From Methanosaeta sp. PtaU1.Bin112 (GTDB lineage Archaea; Halobacteriota; Methanosarcinia; Methanotrichales; Methanotrichaceae): DNA of 42,462 bases. The translations under genes and the position numbers were made by a program. A model generated the notes under the pieces. The model saw nothing but the letters and a program-made list of their open reading frames with translations. It did no database searches and had not been told where the DNA came from. The stretch covers positions 1-42,462 of the forward strand of contig MVRL01000154.1 of NCBI GenBank assembly GCA_002067705.1, in the 5' to 3' direction. Of the stretch, positions 1 through 9,062 are shown one piece after another. The number at the start of each line of letters is the position of its first letter. Position 1 is the stretch's first letter.

Positions 1-66
1 GACGGTAGAATAATCCCCTTCTGTGCCTACAACACAGTTCATCGCTCTCGATTACAAAATGATTAG
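1..66 (+). CDS. C-terminal fragment of a gene cut by the window edge, possibly radical SAM
   Basis: The first 63 bases are open in frame 1 and end in TAG at 64-66. They encode 21 residues containing GRIIPFCAYN followed by TVHR. A PFC-[AT]-Y-N element near the C-terminus resembles the end of archaeal radical SAM proteins of the tetraether-lipid-synthase/COG1964 type, where a late cysteine can bind an auxiliary cluster. This is recollection of a family pattern, not an alignment. The upstream part lies outside the window, so neither length nor start can be judged. It could be a chance open frame. Confidence 0.35.
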   Translation, partial: DGRIIPFCAYNTVHRSRLQND

Positions 67-556
67 TAGAATTAATGGTATGTGTTTAGGAAAGAGGATA
101 CGGCCTAAAGAATATATTTAGGGAGTATAATTTCCTCGATCCGGCCACTATAGATATGAGCACTTGGGTGCCACTGTCGATCCTTATCTGAGTTGGCATC
201 ATCGTTCAGTTCTGGTATCTCAGACCACCATTCATCAATTCGATATAGTTATCTCACCTTTTTAGCTATTATTATCCTAGAGGGACTGGATGAGGTGCTG
301 ATATCATGATTTTTGCTGAGTTTAACTGCAATTAATGATGGATTTCTGATTTAACTTTTTACAATAAAGAGAATATTCAAGACCCCTTACAATCTCTAGA
401 TAGGATTGAATAATATGTCTGATGAAACTGAAGAGCTGCTTAAAGTATTTATGCTTACAAGTCTAAGAAGCAAAGAAGCAGTGTCTTACGGCCATGAAAA
501 GCAAATTATATAGTTGGAAAAAGATTTAAACTTCAAGGATTACAGGGCGATCTGCA
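67..556. other. Intergenic stretch without a convincing gene
   Basis: About 490 bp of AT-rich sequence separates the left-edge fragment from the ABC permease. The only candidate I see is a 32-codon ORF at 415-513 (+) starting MSDETEELLK and ending in TAG. It has no clear Shine-Dalgarno sequence and no recognisable family. A short stretch near 155-247 reads as hydrophobic residues but is interrupted by TGA, so it may be a decayed remnant. No RNA gene was recognised. Confidence 0.4.
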
Positions 557-2953
557 TTGTCCTCATATGCGTTTGGATTAGAGCTTTTCATTGCACTTAG
601 GAATATTACATTTCACAGGCGCCAGACGCTTCTCTCGGTCACAGCTGTCGCCCTTGCAGTCTCAATATCCCTTGTATTCACCTCTCTGGGAAATGGCTCG
701 CAGGAGCTACTGACCGGAATCGTCGAGGATAAGCTACCTCATGTAAAGATCTATCCGGAAGGGGATGAAAAGTATATCAACCTTTACCGGGGTCTTTTAG
801 ACAGGATTGCAACCATTGAAGGGATCAGATCCTATTCGGCAACTATATCATCACAGGCTACCATCTCTTTCAAGGAGAAGAGGAAAAATGCCCTCCTTCG
901 CGGCGTAGACCCCTTTAGAGAGGATGAAATTTACAGAATCAGCGACTCTATTGTAAGGGGAGATTTCTTTTCCATAAGAGGTATCAATAATGTTGTGATG
1001 GGCTTCAAGCTTGCCGAGAAACTGAACTTAAAGGTGGGAGACTCGATGCAAGCGAGCTTTCCCAGGGCTAATAACATCAGTTTAAAGCTTGTAGGCATCT
1101 TTGATTCGGGAACGCCCCTGGATGAGAGCTTGGCCTATGTCTCCTCTAAGACAGTCAGGAATTTTCTGAACGAAGGAGATGTTATAAATTCGGTTGAGCT
1201 TAAGCTCCGGGATATCTACCATGCCCAAAAGGTTGCGGATTTCATCGACGGTTTGGGCTACAACGCCATGAGCTGGCAGGAGTCTAATCCCGAGATTTTA
1301 AGGTCGATAAATGTAGGAGGATTCTGGAGATCTCTATCTATATTTTTCGTGATGATAATCGCAGCCTTCGGCATTGCTGCTATAATGAATATTCTGGTCA
1401 TGGAGAAAATAAGGGAGATCGGTATGCTCTTGGCTCTGGGAGCCGGCCGATACAGCTTGCTGAAGATATTTATCTACCAGAGTGGAATTCTTGGAATTTT
1501 TGGCGGTATTTTAGGCTGTATCCTTGGATTTTTGGCCATAATGGTACTGGGGAACCTGAAATTCGAGATCTCTGCCGCCGGAAGAGATCTCAGCTCAATT
1601 CCATTGGTGATAGATGCATGGAACTTTCCATCTTATGTCCTGCTGGCCTTGGGCTTGAGTGTGCTGGCAGGGGCTTATCCTGCCTATAAGGCTTCCAGGC
1701 TCAATCCCGTTGATGCACTCAAGGGCTCGGAGGAGGGAGGGAACAAACGAAGGAGATGGAAGCCTACCTTTCTTGAGGAGAAGCTGGCCTGCCAGTGCCT
1801 CTCTTTAGGCTTTGAGATGGCGGTGGCGGCAAGGCATATCCTATCAAACCGCAGGGGAACTGCTTTCACTCTTCTCTCGGTAGGAGTGGCAGTGGGAGTG
1901 ATCATAATGTCCCTGGGAATTACAGAGGGGGTCAGAATTGCTATAGTGGAAAACACTGTGGAGAAGAATCCACATTTATACGTAGAGCCAGAACAGGACG
2001 AGGATTATCTTCATTTCTATAGGACCTTATCCGAGAAGATCTGGGACTATCCCGGTGTTGTGGCAGTCTCACCCAGGCTTATCGGCCAGGGTGCAGCTCG
2101 GTACAAAGAAAACGTTGAAGCTGTGGAGTTCATAGGCGTTGACCCTCCCCAGGAGTACGGAATTATGGAACTGCAAGCCTCTATCAAATCCGGAGACTTC
2201 TTTGATCTGAGGTACGGCCGCAACTGCGCCTTTCTGGGGACAAAGCTTGCCGAGAATCTTGAGGTCCGGCCAGGGAAGAGATTCGACCTGGTGCAGAAGG
2301 AAAGGTTGATCAAGCTCCGGGTTGCGGGCCTGGTGGAGAAGGGCACAGCCAAGGACTACAACCTGGTCTACCTGCCGCTAAAGACTGCTCAGAATCTGGT
2401 GGAGCAGGGGGATGTGGTCACAGAGATAGCTGTCAAGCTATCTGATTTTGAGGAGGCTCCAGAAGCGGCTGAGACTTTGGGATACAGATTAAATAAGGAG
2501 ACGAGCTCCTGGCAGGAATTCAATAGGGAGATAGCCAGGTTCATCTCCACCCAGTCCAGGATAAATCTGATCTTCTTTTCCATGATCCTCTTGATATCGG
2601 GTTTTGTAATAGCCAATACCACGATCATGATCATCAGTCGCAGGACTAAAGAGATCGGAATAATGATGGCTATGGGTGCTTCGAGAAGGTCCATACTAAA
2701 GATATTCCTGACGGAGAGTCTTCTCCTCGCCCTGCCAGGAGGTATCCTGGGGTCCATGGTTGGGCTAGCTGTAGGAAGGATGATAGCAGCTTTTGGGCCC
2801 TCGGGCTTTGGTGGCGTTGCACTTACCTTTAACCTTCGACCTGAGTTGATTGCTTATTCCATCCTTTTTGCTATAGTCCTGAACTTTTTAGCCGGGCTAT
2901 ATCCAGCGATAAAGGCATCAGAGCTCGACCCTGTCGATGCGATAGCTTTGTAA
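557..2953 (+). CDS. ABC transporter permease with two tandem FtsX/MacB modules
   Basis: This 798-residue membrane protein is built from two homologous halves. Each half has an N-terminal transmembrane helix (about 25-45 and 435-455), a large extracellular MacB-type core, three further helices, and a terminal signature (AYPAYKASRLNPVDAL near 380; LYPAIKASELDPVDAI at the end). The cores align well, for example RGDFFSIR with SGDFFDLR and LAEKLNLKVGD with LAENLEVRPGK. MacB/LolC-type permeases normally dimerise, so this chain could be a covalent pseudo-dimer for export or lipoprotein and peptide handling. No partner ATPase is adjacent in the window. The start is TTG, the only candidate between the in-frame stop at 527 and the first helix, with an AGGG about 10 bases upstream. 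The substrate is unknown. Confidence 0.88.
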   Translation: MSSYAFGLELFIALRNITFHRRQTLLSVTAVALAVSISLVFTSLGNGSQELLTGIVEDKLPHVKIYPEGDEKYINLYRGLLDRIATIEGIRSYSATISSQATISFKEKRKNALLRGVDPFREDEIYRISDSIVRGDFFSIRGINNVVMGFKLAEKLNLKVGDSMQASFPRANNISLKLVGIFDSGTPLDESLAYVSSKTVRNFLNEGDVINSVELKLRDIYHAQKVADFIDGLGYNAMSWQESNPEILRSINVGGFWRSLSIFFVMIIAAFGIAAIMNILVMEKIREIGMLLALGAGRYSLLKIFIYQSGILGIFGGILGCILGFLAIMVLGNLKFEISAAGRDLSSIPLVIDAWNFPSYVLLALGLSVLAGAYPAYKASRLNPVDALKGSEEGGNKRRRWKPTFLEEKLACQCLSLGFEMAVAARHILSNRRGTAFTLLSVGVAVGVIIMSLGITEGVRIAIVENTVEKNPHLYVEPEQDEDYLHFYRTLSEKIWDYPGVVAVSPRLIGQGAARYKENVEAVEFIGVDPPQEYGIMELQASIKSGDFFDLRYGRNCAFLGTKLAENLEVRPGKRFDLVQKERLIKLRVAGLVEKGTAKDYNLVYLPLKTAQNLVEQGDVVTEIAVKLSDFEEAPEAAETLGYRLNKETSSWQEFNREIARFISTQSRINLIFFSMILLISGFVIANTTIMIISRRTKEIGIMMAMGASRRSILKIFLTESLLLALPGGILGSMVGLAVGRMIAAFGPSGFGGVALTFNLRPELIAYSILFAIVLNFLAGLYPAIKASELDPVDAIAL

Positions 2954-3047
2954 TGAATAACGAATATATATAATATCAATTAATGACAATTGACTTCGAT
3001 TTGCAGACGGCCGGGATATTGCATAACCATCGTTGTTGAGGTGAACC

Positions 3048-3767
3048 ATGAACGAAGGAAAAAAAGCTCAAAGGATTAAGATAATCAAGGATGGCCCCTA
3101 TCAGGTAAATGGTGCTTTGCCTCTATCGGAGCAGACTATTGTGACTGATGAGGCAGGCCACACCAGGCAACTGATTGATGAGAAAGAATATGCAGTGCAG
3201 GAATCTTATCACCTCTGTCGTTGCGGTTCGTCAAAGAGGAAACCCTTTTGTGATGGTACTCATCGGAAGATCGGTTTTGATGGAAGTGAAACAGCCAACA
3301 AGAGGCTTTACCTGGAAAAAGCAGAGACATTTGAAGGCCCAAATTTGAAGCTGACAGATGTGCAGGAATTTTGCGATCATTCTCGATTCTGTTTGCGGGC
3401 TGGTGGAATCAGAGAGCTAATTCGAAGATCGGATAATCCAGTTGCCAGGCAAACGGCAATTGAGGAGGCTATGATTTGTCCTTCTGGCAGGTTAGTTCTT
3501 TGGGATAAGGAGACTGGCAAACCCTTTGAAAAAGAGTTCAAGCCCTCTCTTGTGCTGATCAATGATAAAGAGAAAGGCTGTGAAGGACCAATATGGGTTC
3601 GCGGCGGAGTTCCGATCCAATCAGCAGATGGAAGCATTTATGAGACCCGAAACAGAGTAACCCTTTGTCGCTGCGGAAAATCTGAGAACAAACCATATTG
3701 CGATGCAAGCCACTGGATGAATAGTGATCAAAAGATCCAGTTCCGGAAGAAGTGGGGCCTGGATTGA
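3048..3767 (+). CDS. Iron-sulfur protein with two CDGSH motifs and a central ferredoxin-like domain
   Basis: This 239-residue soluble protein carries two CDGSH-type [2Fe-2S] sites, each with three cysteines and one histidine: C57, C59, C68, H72 (FCDGTH) and C207, C209, C218, H222 (YCDASH). The middle (about 90-170) has cysteines at 109, 115 and 144 (FCDHSRFC and MICPSGR) and resembles the Fer4_19/DUF1271 divergent ferredoxin domain that often accompanies CDGSH modules. The architecture suggests electron transfer or redox sensing; no substrate is evident. The start has a good ribosome site (GAGGTGAACC before ATG), and a TATA-like run ATATATATAATA lies at about 2968. It is a monocistronic gene convergent with rfcS. 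The second motif has A in place of G, which some family members tolerate. Confidence 0.87.
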   Translation: MNEGKKAQRIKIIKDGPYQVNGALPLSEQTIVTDEAGHTRQLIDEKEYAVQESYHLCRCGSSKRKPFCDGTHRKIGFDGSETANKRLYLEKAETFEGPNLKLTDVQEFCDHSRFCLRAGGIRELIRRSDNPVARQTAIEEAMICPSGRLVLWDKETGKPFEKEFKPSLVLINDKEKGCEGPIWVRGGVPIQSADGSIYETRNRVTLCRCGKSENKPYCDASHWMNSDQKIQFRKKWGLD

Positions 3768-3813
3768 GATTTTGCAGTCATGCTCATACGCATTTAGGGA
3801 TTGTTTAGATTGT

Positions 3814-4776
3814 TCAGGGCGTATTCGACTTGCTCAGGGCAAAGTAAGCCAGCAGTGCCTCCAGCTGAATTCTCTCATTAGCGCCTTCCGTCATGCGAAA
3901 ATCGATCTCTCCGATGCGGTCGATAAGCCTGACCTTCTCCTGATCGGAGATATCCAGGTCCATCATGGCCCGATGGATCTGGACCACCACGTCCTGGCCG
4001 GAGAGCCCTTTGGAGAGCAGAAGATCATCCAGCGCCGCCCGCGCCCCCACGAAATCCCCGGAGAGAGCGGTCTTGATGAAATTGCGGATCTCCTCAGGCT
4101 TGGCTGTAGAGGTGATCTGGTAGATAGTCTCCTCATCAACCTGATCGCCTAAAAGGGCCGCCGCCTGCAGGGCATTGATCGCCTTTCGCATGTCTCCGCT
4201 GGCAACATACTCGATGGCAGATAGCCCCTCTTCGGATACTATCAGCTTCTCCTCATCGGCAATGAACCTGACCCGCTTCTTGACGGCCTCCGCAGAGAGG
4301 GGCTTGAAGCGATAGACGGCACAGCGAGACTGGATGGGCTCAATGATCTTGGAGGAGTAGTTGCAGGAGAGGATGAACCTGGTCGTGGCCGAATATCGCT
4401 CCATGGTGCGCCGCAGAGCGCTCTGGGCGTCATTGGTCAGAGCATCGGCCTCGTCCAGAAATATGACCTTGAAATCTGCGTCGCCCAGAGGGGCCATGCG
4501 GGCGAAATCCTTGACCTTGTGGCGGATGATGTCTATGCCCCTCTCATCGCTGGCATTCAGCTCGATAAAGTTATTGCGCCAGGTCTCGCCGAAGATCTCT
4601 CTGACAATCGAGATCGATGCAGCCGTCTTTCCCACGCCTGGCGGACCGGAGAACAGAAGATGCGGCAGGTTTCTGGTCTTCACATAGGACTTGAGACGGC
4701 GGATTATCTCATCCTGACCCACAATGTCATCCAGCTTAGTAGGCCGGTACTTCTCGATCCAGATCTCCTCTTTGAT
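3814..4776 (-). CDS. rfcS: Replication factor C small subunit (clamp loader ATPase)
   Basis: This AAA+ ATPase loads the PCNA sliding clamp with the RFC large subunit. The protein begins [11 protein letters not shown], the conserved N-terminal RFC box. Walker A is GPPGVGKT at 44-51, Walker B is VIFLDEAD at 104-111, and the SRC arginine-finger motif is at 150-152. The three-domain length of 320 residues is normal. The only in-frame ATG is at 4836, but it lies upstream of a strong TATA-like element (4810-4823) and has no ribosome site. A perfect Shine-Dalgarno (GAGGAGGGG, 4781-4789) sits just before an ATC codon at 4776, exactly where family members start. I therefore place the start at ATC; this is an inference. 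If ATG 4836 is used the protein is 340 residues. Confidence 0.93.
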   Translation of the reverse strand: MKEEIWIEKYRPTKLDDIVGQDEIIRRLKSYVKTRNLPHLLFSGPPGVGKTAASISIVREIFGETWRNNFIELNASDERGIDIIRHKVKDFARMAPLGDADFKVIFLDEADALTNDAQSALRRTMERYSATTRFILSCNYSSKIIEPIQSRCAVYRFKPLSAEAVKKRVRFIADEEKLIVSEEGLSAIEYVASGDMRKAINALQAAALLGDQVDEETIYQITSTAKPEEIRNFIKTALSGDFVGARAALDDLLLSKGLSGQDVVVQIHRAMMDLDISDQEKVRLIDRIGEIDFRMTEGANERIQLEALLAYFALSKSNTP

Positions 4777-4809
4777 ATTGACCCCTCCTCTAAAAGGTTT
4801 CAGGCTGTA

Positions 4810-4823
4810 CTTAAAAAAATATT
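4810..4823 (-). promoter_or_regulatory. TATA-box promoter of rfcS
   Basis: On the minus strand this reads AATATTTTTTTAAG, a typical archaeal TATA region. Transcription would begin roughly 25 bases downstream, around 4790, directly in front of the GAGGAGGGG ribosome site. Its position downstream of ATG 4836 argues against that codon as the start of rfcS. Confidence 0.6.
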
Positions 4824-4882
4824 GGTCCACATCCATTCAGGAGCCTAAGAGACTTAGCCCTCTTTGGAATGGACCGAAGACA

Positions 4883-5716
4883 CTATTGCTTAACCGGAAG
4901 CTGAATCTCGGTTAACAGCTCTTCTTGCTGCGTCTCATGGGGGCTGTTTAGAAAAAGCTCTCTGGCAGGGGACTGAAACTCCAGCCCCCTTTGGGCCAGG
5001 CAATTGAACATCTCTTTATAGGTGATATGGAGAAGCTCGTGGCTGCCTTTATGCACCGCTGAGAGCACTCTGCATGCAGGCAATCTCTTTGCAAATACTC
5101 CCGAATCCTTCAATTCAATAGGCCCGGTTATTGGGATTGCGACCTCAATATCGGCATCGTCCAGATCAAACTCATCTCCATGATACATTACCATGAATGG
5201 ACCGGCTAATTTTGCCCTATGCTTCTGGTTCTCTGGACTGCGAATGATGGCCATGAGCTCCTCGGTCAGCTTATGAATCGTCTCTGCTATGCTTCCCTGC
5301 TCCCTCCTGGCAAGTACTCTCAGGGCGGGAACTTCCTTAATCACGGGACTTATCAGCGCCATCTTCATCAACACCTCGGTTCCTTCTTGGAGCAATTCCT
5401 TGATCCTCTCCATTCTTGAGATCTCCTGGGAAATGAGCATCTGTTGCATCTCTAAAAGGGAATTCATTCTTGCCTTGTCGCCGCGCTTTTCTGCCTGCAG
5501 ATAGCTCGCTATTGTGTCGATGTCCAGCTCCAGGAGGGCAAGCGTCTTGATCTTCACACCCAGGTCCAGTTGATCGGAGGTGTAGTACCTGTATCCGGTC
5601 AGGCGGTCTTTCGCAGCCGGCACCAGGAGGCCTTTGCGGTCATAGTAGCGCAGCGCCTTGGGCGAGATCCTTGTGATGGTCGAGAATCTGCTGATGGAGA
5701 TCTGATCGAAGGTCAT
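4883..5716 (-). CDS. MerR-family transcriptional regulator with GyrI-like ligand domain
   Basis: The 277-residue protein has an N-terminal MerR winged helix (about 5-75: ISRFSTITRISPKALRYYDRKGLL then GYRYYTSDQL), a coiled-coil linker (about 75-115), and a C-terminal GyrI/AraC-effector-type domain (about 125-277) that in BmrR/BltR-like proteins binds small lipophilic cations. MerR dimers untwist promoters with long spacers. The open frame extends to 5851, but that would overlap the ileS start; ATG 5716, with GGAG about 12 bases upstream, matches where MerR proteins begin. It is transcribed divergently from ileS and may share its TATA region. The target genes are not evident; no efflux pump is adjacent. 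Confidence 0.88.
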   Translation of the reverse strand: MTFDQISISRFSTITRISPKALRYYDRKGLLVPAAKDRLTGYRYYTSDQLDLGVKIKTLALLELDIDTIASYLQAEKRGDKARMNSLLEMQQMLISQEISRMERIKELLQEGTEVLMKMALISPVIKEVPALRVLARREQGSIAETIHKLTEELMAIIRSPENQKHRAKLAGPFMVMYHGDEFDLDDADIEVAIPITGPIELKDSGVFAKRLPACRVLSAVHKGSHELLHITYKEMFNCLAQRGLEFQSPARELFLNSPHETQQEELLTEIQLPVKQ

Positions 5717-5793
5717 TGCATAAATATCTCCGTTCGAGGACAAATGTATACCTGCGCACTTTGCCTCGGGGAAAGGTTTTGAGGTCACAAAGG

Positions 5794-5803
5794 CTAAATA
5801 TAG
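5794..5803. promoter_or_regulatory. Shared TATA-like element between MerR gene and ileS
   Basis: CTAAATATAG reads as a plausible TATA box on both strands. For ileS it predicts a start of transcription near 5825, just before the GGAGG ribosome site (5831-5835) and GTG start at 5844. For the MerR gene it predicts one near 5770, about 50 bases before ATG 5716. Whether one or two promoters operate here cannot be told from sequence. Confidence 0.45.
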
Positions 5804-5843
5804 AGGTATCATGGTGGAAACTCGTTTTTCGGAGGAACTGTAA

Positions 5844-8800
5844 GTGATCACCGAGGTGACGGGACAGTACGATGCGCATGATCTGGAGAGCCGGATCAGA
5901 GAGCTCTGGGATGAGGCACAAACCTATCGCAAAGTGCGGGAATTGAGAATCGGAGGAAAGAAATTCTTCTTCGTTGACGGCCCGCCCTATACCACCGGTC
6001 GAATTCACCTCGGCACCGCCTGGAATAAGGTGATCAAAGACTGCGTCCTGCGCTACAGGTCCATGAACGGCTTTGAGGTCAAGGACAGAGCCGGCTGGGA
6101 TATGCATGGCCTGCCCATCGAGGTCAAGGTCGAGGAGTCCTTCGGCTTCAGAAACAAGAAGGACATCGAGGCCTACGGCGTAGACAAGTTCATCGCTCGC
6201 TGCAAAGAGTTCGCGCTGCGGCAAAAAGACGACATGACGGCTCAGTTCAAGATTCTGGGAGCCTGGCTGGACTGGGAAGACCCCTACATGACTCTCAAGA
6301 ACGAGTATCTTGAGGCAGCCTGGTGGACGCTGAAGAAGGCCCACGAGAACAACCTCCTGGAGAGAGGCCTGCGGGTGGTAAACTGGTGCCCGCGCTGCCA
6401 GACGGCCATCGCCGACTCAGAGGTGGAGTACTGGGACGAGACTGACTACTCTATCTACGTCAAGTTCCCGGTGATCGGCGAGGAGAACACCTACATTGTC
6501 ATATGGACCACCACTCCCTGGACCATTCCTGCCAATGTGGGCGTGGCTGTTAACCCCTCCTTCCAGTACTCCAAGGTGCGGGCCTGGAAGAACGGAAAGT
6601 CGGAGATCCTCATCATGGCCTCAGACCTGGTCGAACCGGTCCTCAAGATCGGCCGCTATCAGGACTATGAGCTGTTTTCCACCCTGTCTGCCGAGCAGAT
6701 GCAGGAGCTGACATACAGCCATCCTCTGGGCGAGATGGTGCCCAGGCAGAAGAGCATCCTGCATAAGGTCTACGCCGCCGACTTTGTGACCGCGGAGAAC
6801 ACCGGCTGCGTGCATATCGCTCCCGGCCACGGTCTTGAGGACTATGAGCTGGGCATGAAAAATCATATGGAGATCTTCTGCCCGGTGGGCGGAGACGGGC
6901 GCTACACTGCGGAAGCGGGCGAGAAGTATCAGGGCCTGTATGTCAAGGAAGCCGATACAGAGGTTATCAACGATCTGGAAGAGAAAGAGAAGTTGCTCTC
7001 TTCAGGCCGGCTTACGCACCGCTACGGCCATTGCTGGCGCTGCAAGACTCCTATTATCTTCATCGCCACCAGCCAGTGGTTCCTGCGGATATCCGATCTG
7101 CGAGACAAGATGCTGGGGGAGGTCTCGCGCATAACCTGGTACCCTGATTGGGCGGGATCAGCTCGCTTTTCAGACTGGATCAACAATGCCCGCGACTGGT
7201 GCATCTCCAGGCAGAGGTACTGGGGAATTCCCCTGCCCATCTGGAGCTGTCCGGCTTGCGGACGCATCGAGGTCATCGGCTCATCTGAGGAGCTGGAGCA
7301 GAGAAGCGGCGAGAAGCTTGCCGATCTGCACCGGCCGGATGTGGACAATGTCCACCTGGATTGTCCCTGCGGCGGAAAGATGGTGCGGTCTCCGGATGTC
7401 TTTGATGTCTGGTTCGACAGCGCCGTTGCCTCCTGGGCTACATTGCGTTTTCCCAGCCACAAGGAGGAGTTTGCAGAGTGGTGGCCGGCAGATTTCATCA
7501 CCGAAGGGCACGACCAGACGCGCGGCTGGTTCTACTCTCAGATGGGAGCCTCAATGGTCTCCTTTGGCCGGGCGCCTTACAAGAGCGTTCTCATGCACGG
7601 CTTCACCCTGGACGACCAGGGCAGGAAGATGTCCAAGAGCATAGGCAACATCGTCCAGCCGGAAGAGGTCGTGCAGAAGTTCGGGGCGGACATCCTGCGC
7701 TTCTATGTCTTGGGAGCCAATGCGCCATGGGAGGATCTGCACTTCTCCTGGGATGCTGTGGAGAACACATCCCGCATGCTCAATATCTTCTGGAATGCCT
7801 ATCGGTTTGCCCTGCCCTACATGGTCCTGGACAATTTCGATGCCGCTAAGGCAGACCTGTCCAGGTACCAGAGCAGCCTGCGCCATGAAGATCGCTGGAT
7901 TCTGTCTCGCGTAAACAGCCTGATCGAGGAGGTCACAGCAGAGATGGCGGGCTACCAGCTGCACCGCATCGTCCGATCCATCTCCGACTTTATACTGGAG
8001 GATCTCTCCCGCTGGTACATCCAGCTGGTGAGGCCACGCACCTGGATTGAGCAGGATGATCCGGACAAGCTGGCCGCCTACGCCACGATCTATGAGGTCC
8101 TGGTCAAGCTCAGCCTGATCATGGCACCGTTTACTCCCTTCATCTCCGAAGCCATCTACCAGAACCTGGTCCGTGGCCTGGATGAGAAGGCGCCGCAGTC
8201 GGTTCATATGTGCTCCTGGCCCCAGGCCGAAAAGGGGCGGATCGACAAGCGCCTGGAAGAGAGCATGATTCTCGTAAGGGAGATTTCCATGGCCGCCTCC
8301 AACGCCCGCCAGAAGGGCGGCCGAAAGTTGCGCTGGCCGGTCTCTGAGATTGTGATTGCGCCCGCCAAGGAGGGTTTCGACCTGGACGGTCTGGAAGAGG
8401 TTCTCAAGGGCCAGACAAACGCCAAGAAAATAACCGTGCTAGCTGCAGGCGAGAAGCCGAAGATGGACCTGGAAATAGCTCCTGTTCACAAGAAGATCGG
8501 GCCGGTCTACAAGGGCCAGGCCAGAGCGGTCGTTGAGGCAATAGCCGCTGCCGATCCGTTCACGGTCAAGAAGGAGCTGGATTGCGGCGAGGCGACCGTT
8601 TCCTTTGCCGGAAAAGATTACCGCGTCACAGCGGAGATGGTGGCCATAAAGGAGCTTCCGCCGCAAAACCTGCCGGCAGCTGAGTTTTCCCGCGGATTTG
8701 TCTATGTGGACATCACCCTCACCGCCGAGCTGGAGGCAGAAGGCTATGCTCGCGAGATCATCCGTCGCATTCAGGACATGAGAAAAGAGCTGGATCTGCG

Positions 8801-9005
8801 GGTAGAAGACCAGATCCGGGCCATCGTCGATATCGAGAGCAAGCCGATCCTCGACCTGGCGGTTCTGAAGAAGGAGCATATTGCCAGCGAAGTTCGAGCG
8901 GTAGATTTTCGGCTGGGTCTAGGTCTCTCGCTCCAGGGAAAATTGGTTAAAGACTGGGATATAGAGGGAATCTGCGTGAGGATTGGCATAGAGCGGGCCA
9001 CATAA
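5844..9005 (+). CDS. ileS: Isoleucyl-tRNA synthetase
   Basis: This class Ia synthetase charges tRNA-Ile with isoleucine in the cytoplasm. The 1053 residues match the archaeal/eukaryotic-type length. The HIGH-type motif is HLGT at 55-58 (after PPYTTGRI), and KMSKS is at 595-599 (followed by IGN). The editing domain (about 185-400) and the conserved WFDS and GHDQTRGWFYS segments before KMSKS are present, as are zinc-type CxxC pairs (for example WCPRC near 180 and CPACG near 470). The C-terminal anticodon-binding domain starts near 690. The start is GTG with a GGAGG site at 5831-5835. GC content is visibly higher here than in the flanking accessory genes, as expected for a highly expressed core gene. 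It may be cotranscribed with the downstream bifunctional-nuclease gene. Confidence 0.97.
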   Translation: MITEVTGQYDAHDLESRIRELWDEAQTYRKVRELRIGGKKFFFVDGPPYTTGRIHLGTAWNKVIKDCVLRYRSMNGFEVKDRAGWDMHGLPIEVKVEESFGFRNKKDIEAYGVDKFIARCKEFALRQKDDMTAQFKILGAWLDWEDPYMTLKNEYLEAAWWTLKKAHENNLLERGLRVVNWCPRCQTAIADSEVEYWDETDYSIYVKFPVIGEENTYIVIWTTTPWTIPANVGVAVNPSFQYSKVRAWKNGKSEILIMASDLVEPVLKIGRYQDYELFSTLSAEQMQELTYSHPLGEMVPRQKSILHKVYAADFVTAENTGCVHIAPGHGLEDYELGMKNHMEIFCPVGGDGRYTAEAGEKYQGLYVKEADTEVINDLEEKEKLLSSGRLTHRYGHCWRCKTPIIFIATSQWFLRISDLRDKMLGEVSRITWYPDWAGSARFSDWINNARDWCISRQRYWGIPLPIWSCPACGRIEVIGSSEELEQRSGEKLADLHRPDVDNVHLDCPCGGKMVRSPDVFDVWFDSAVASWATLRFPSHKEEFAEWWPADFITEGHDQTRGWFYSQMGASMVSFGRAPYKSVLMHGFTLDDQGRKMSKSIGNIVQPEEVVQKFGADILRFYVLGANAPWEDLHFSWDAVENTSRMLNIFWNAYRFALPYMVLDNFDAAKADLSRYQSSLRHEDRWILSRVNSLIEEVTAEMAGYQLHRIVRSISDFILEDLSRWYIQLVRPRTWIEQDDPDKLAAYATIYEVLVKLSLIMAPFTPFISEAIYQNLVRGLDEKAPQSVHMCSWPQAEKGRIDKRLEESMILVREISMAASNARQKGGRKLRWPVSEIVIAPAKEGFDLDGLEEVLKGQTNAKKITVLAAGEKPKMDLEIAPVHKKIGPVYKGQARAVVEAIAAADPFTVKKELDCGEATVSFAGKDYRVTAEMVAIKELPPQNLPAAEFSRGFVYVDITLTAELEAEGYAREIIRRIQDMRKELDLRVEDQIRAIVDIESKPILDLAVLKKEHIASEVRAVDFRLGLGLSLQGKLVKDWDIEGICVRIGIERAT

Positions 9006-9062
9006 GCAAACGATCAATACGAGTTGATGCGGAAGATAAAAAAGGCCGGGAGATGCAATGAG

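Noticed and set aside
4777-4836. Upstream ATG (4836) as start of the RFC small subunit
   Set aside because: It lies upstream of the likely TATA box, lacks a ribosome site and adds 20 residues not found in the family.
5717-5851. 45-residue N-terminal extension of the MerR regulator
   Set aside because: It would overlap the ileS start and promoter, and MerR proteins begin directly with the winged helix.
7551-8207. 218-codon minus-strand ORF inside ileS
   Set aside because: Antisense shadow of a high-GC conserved gene; no ribosome site or family.
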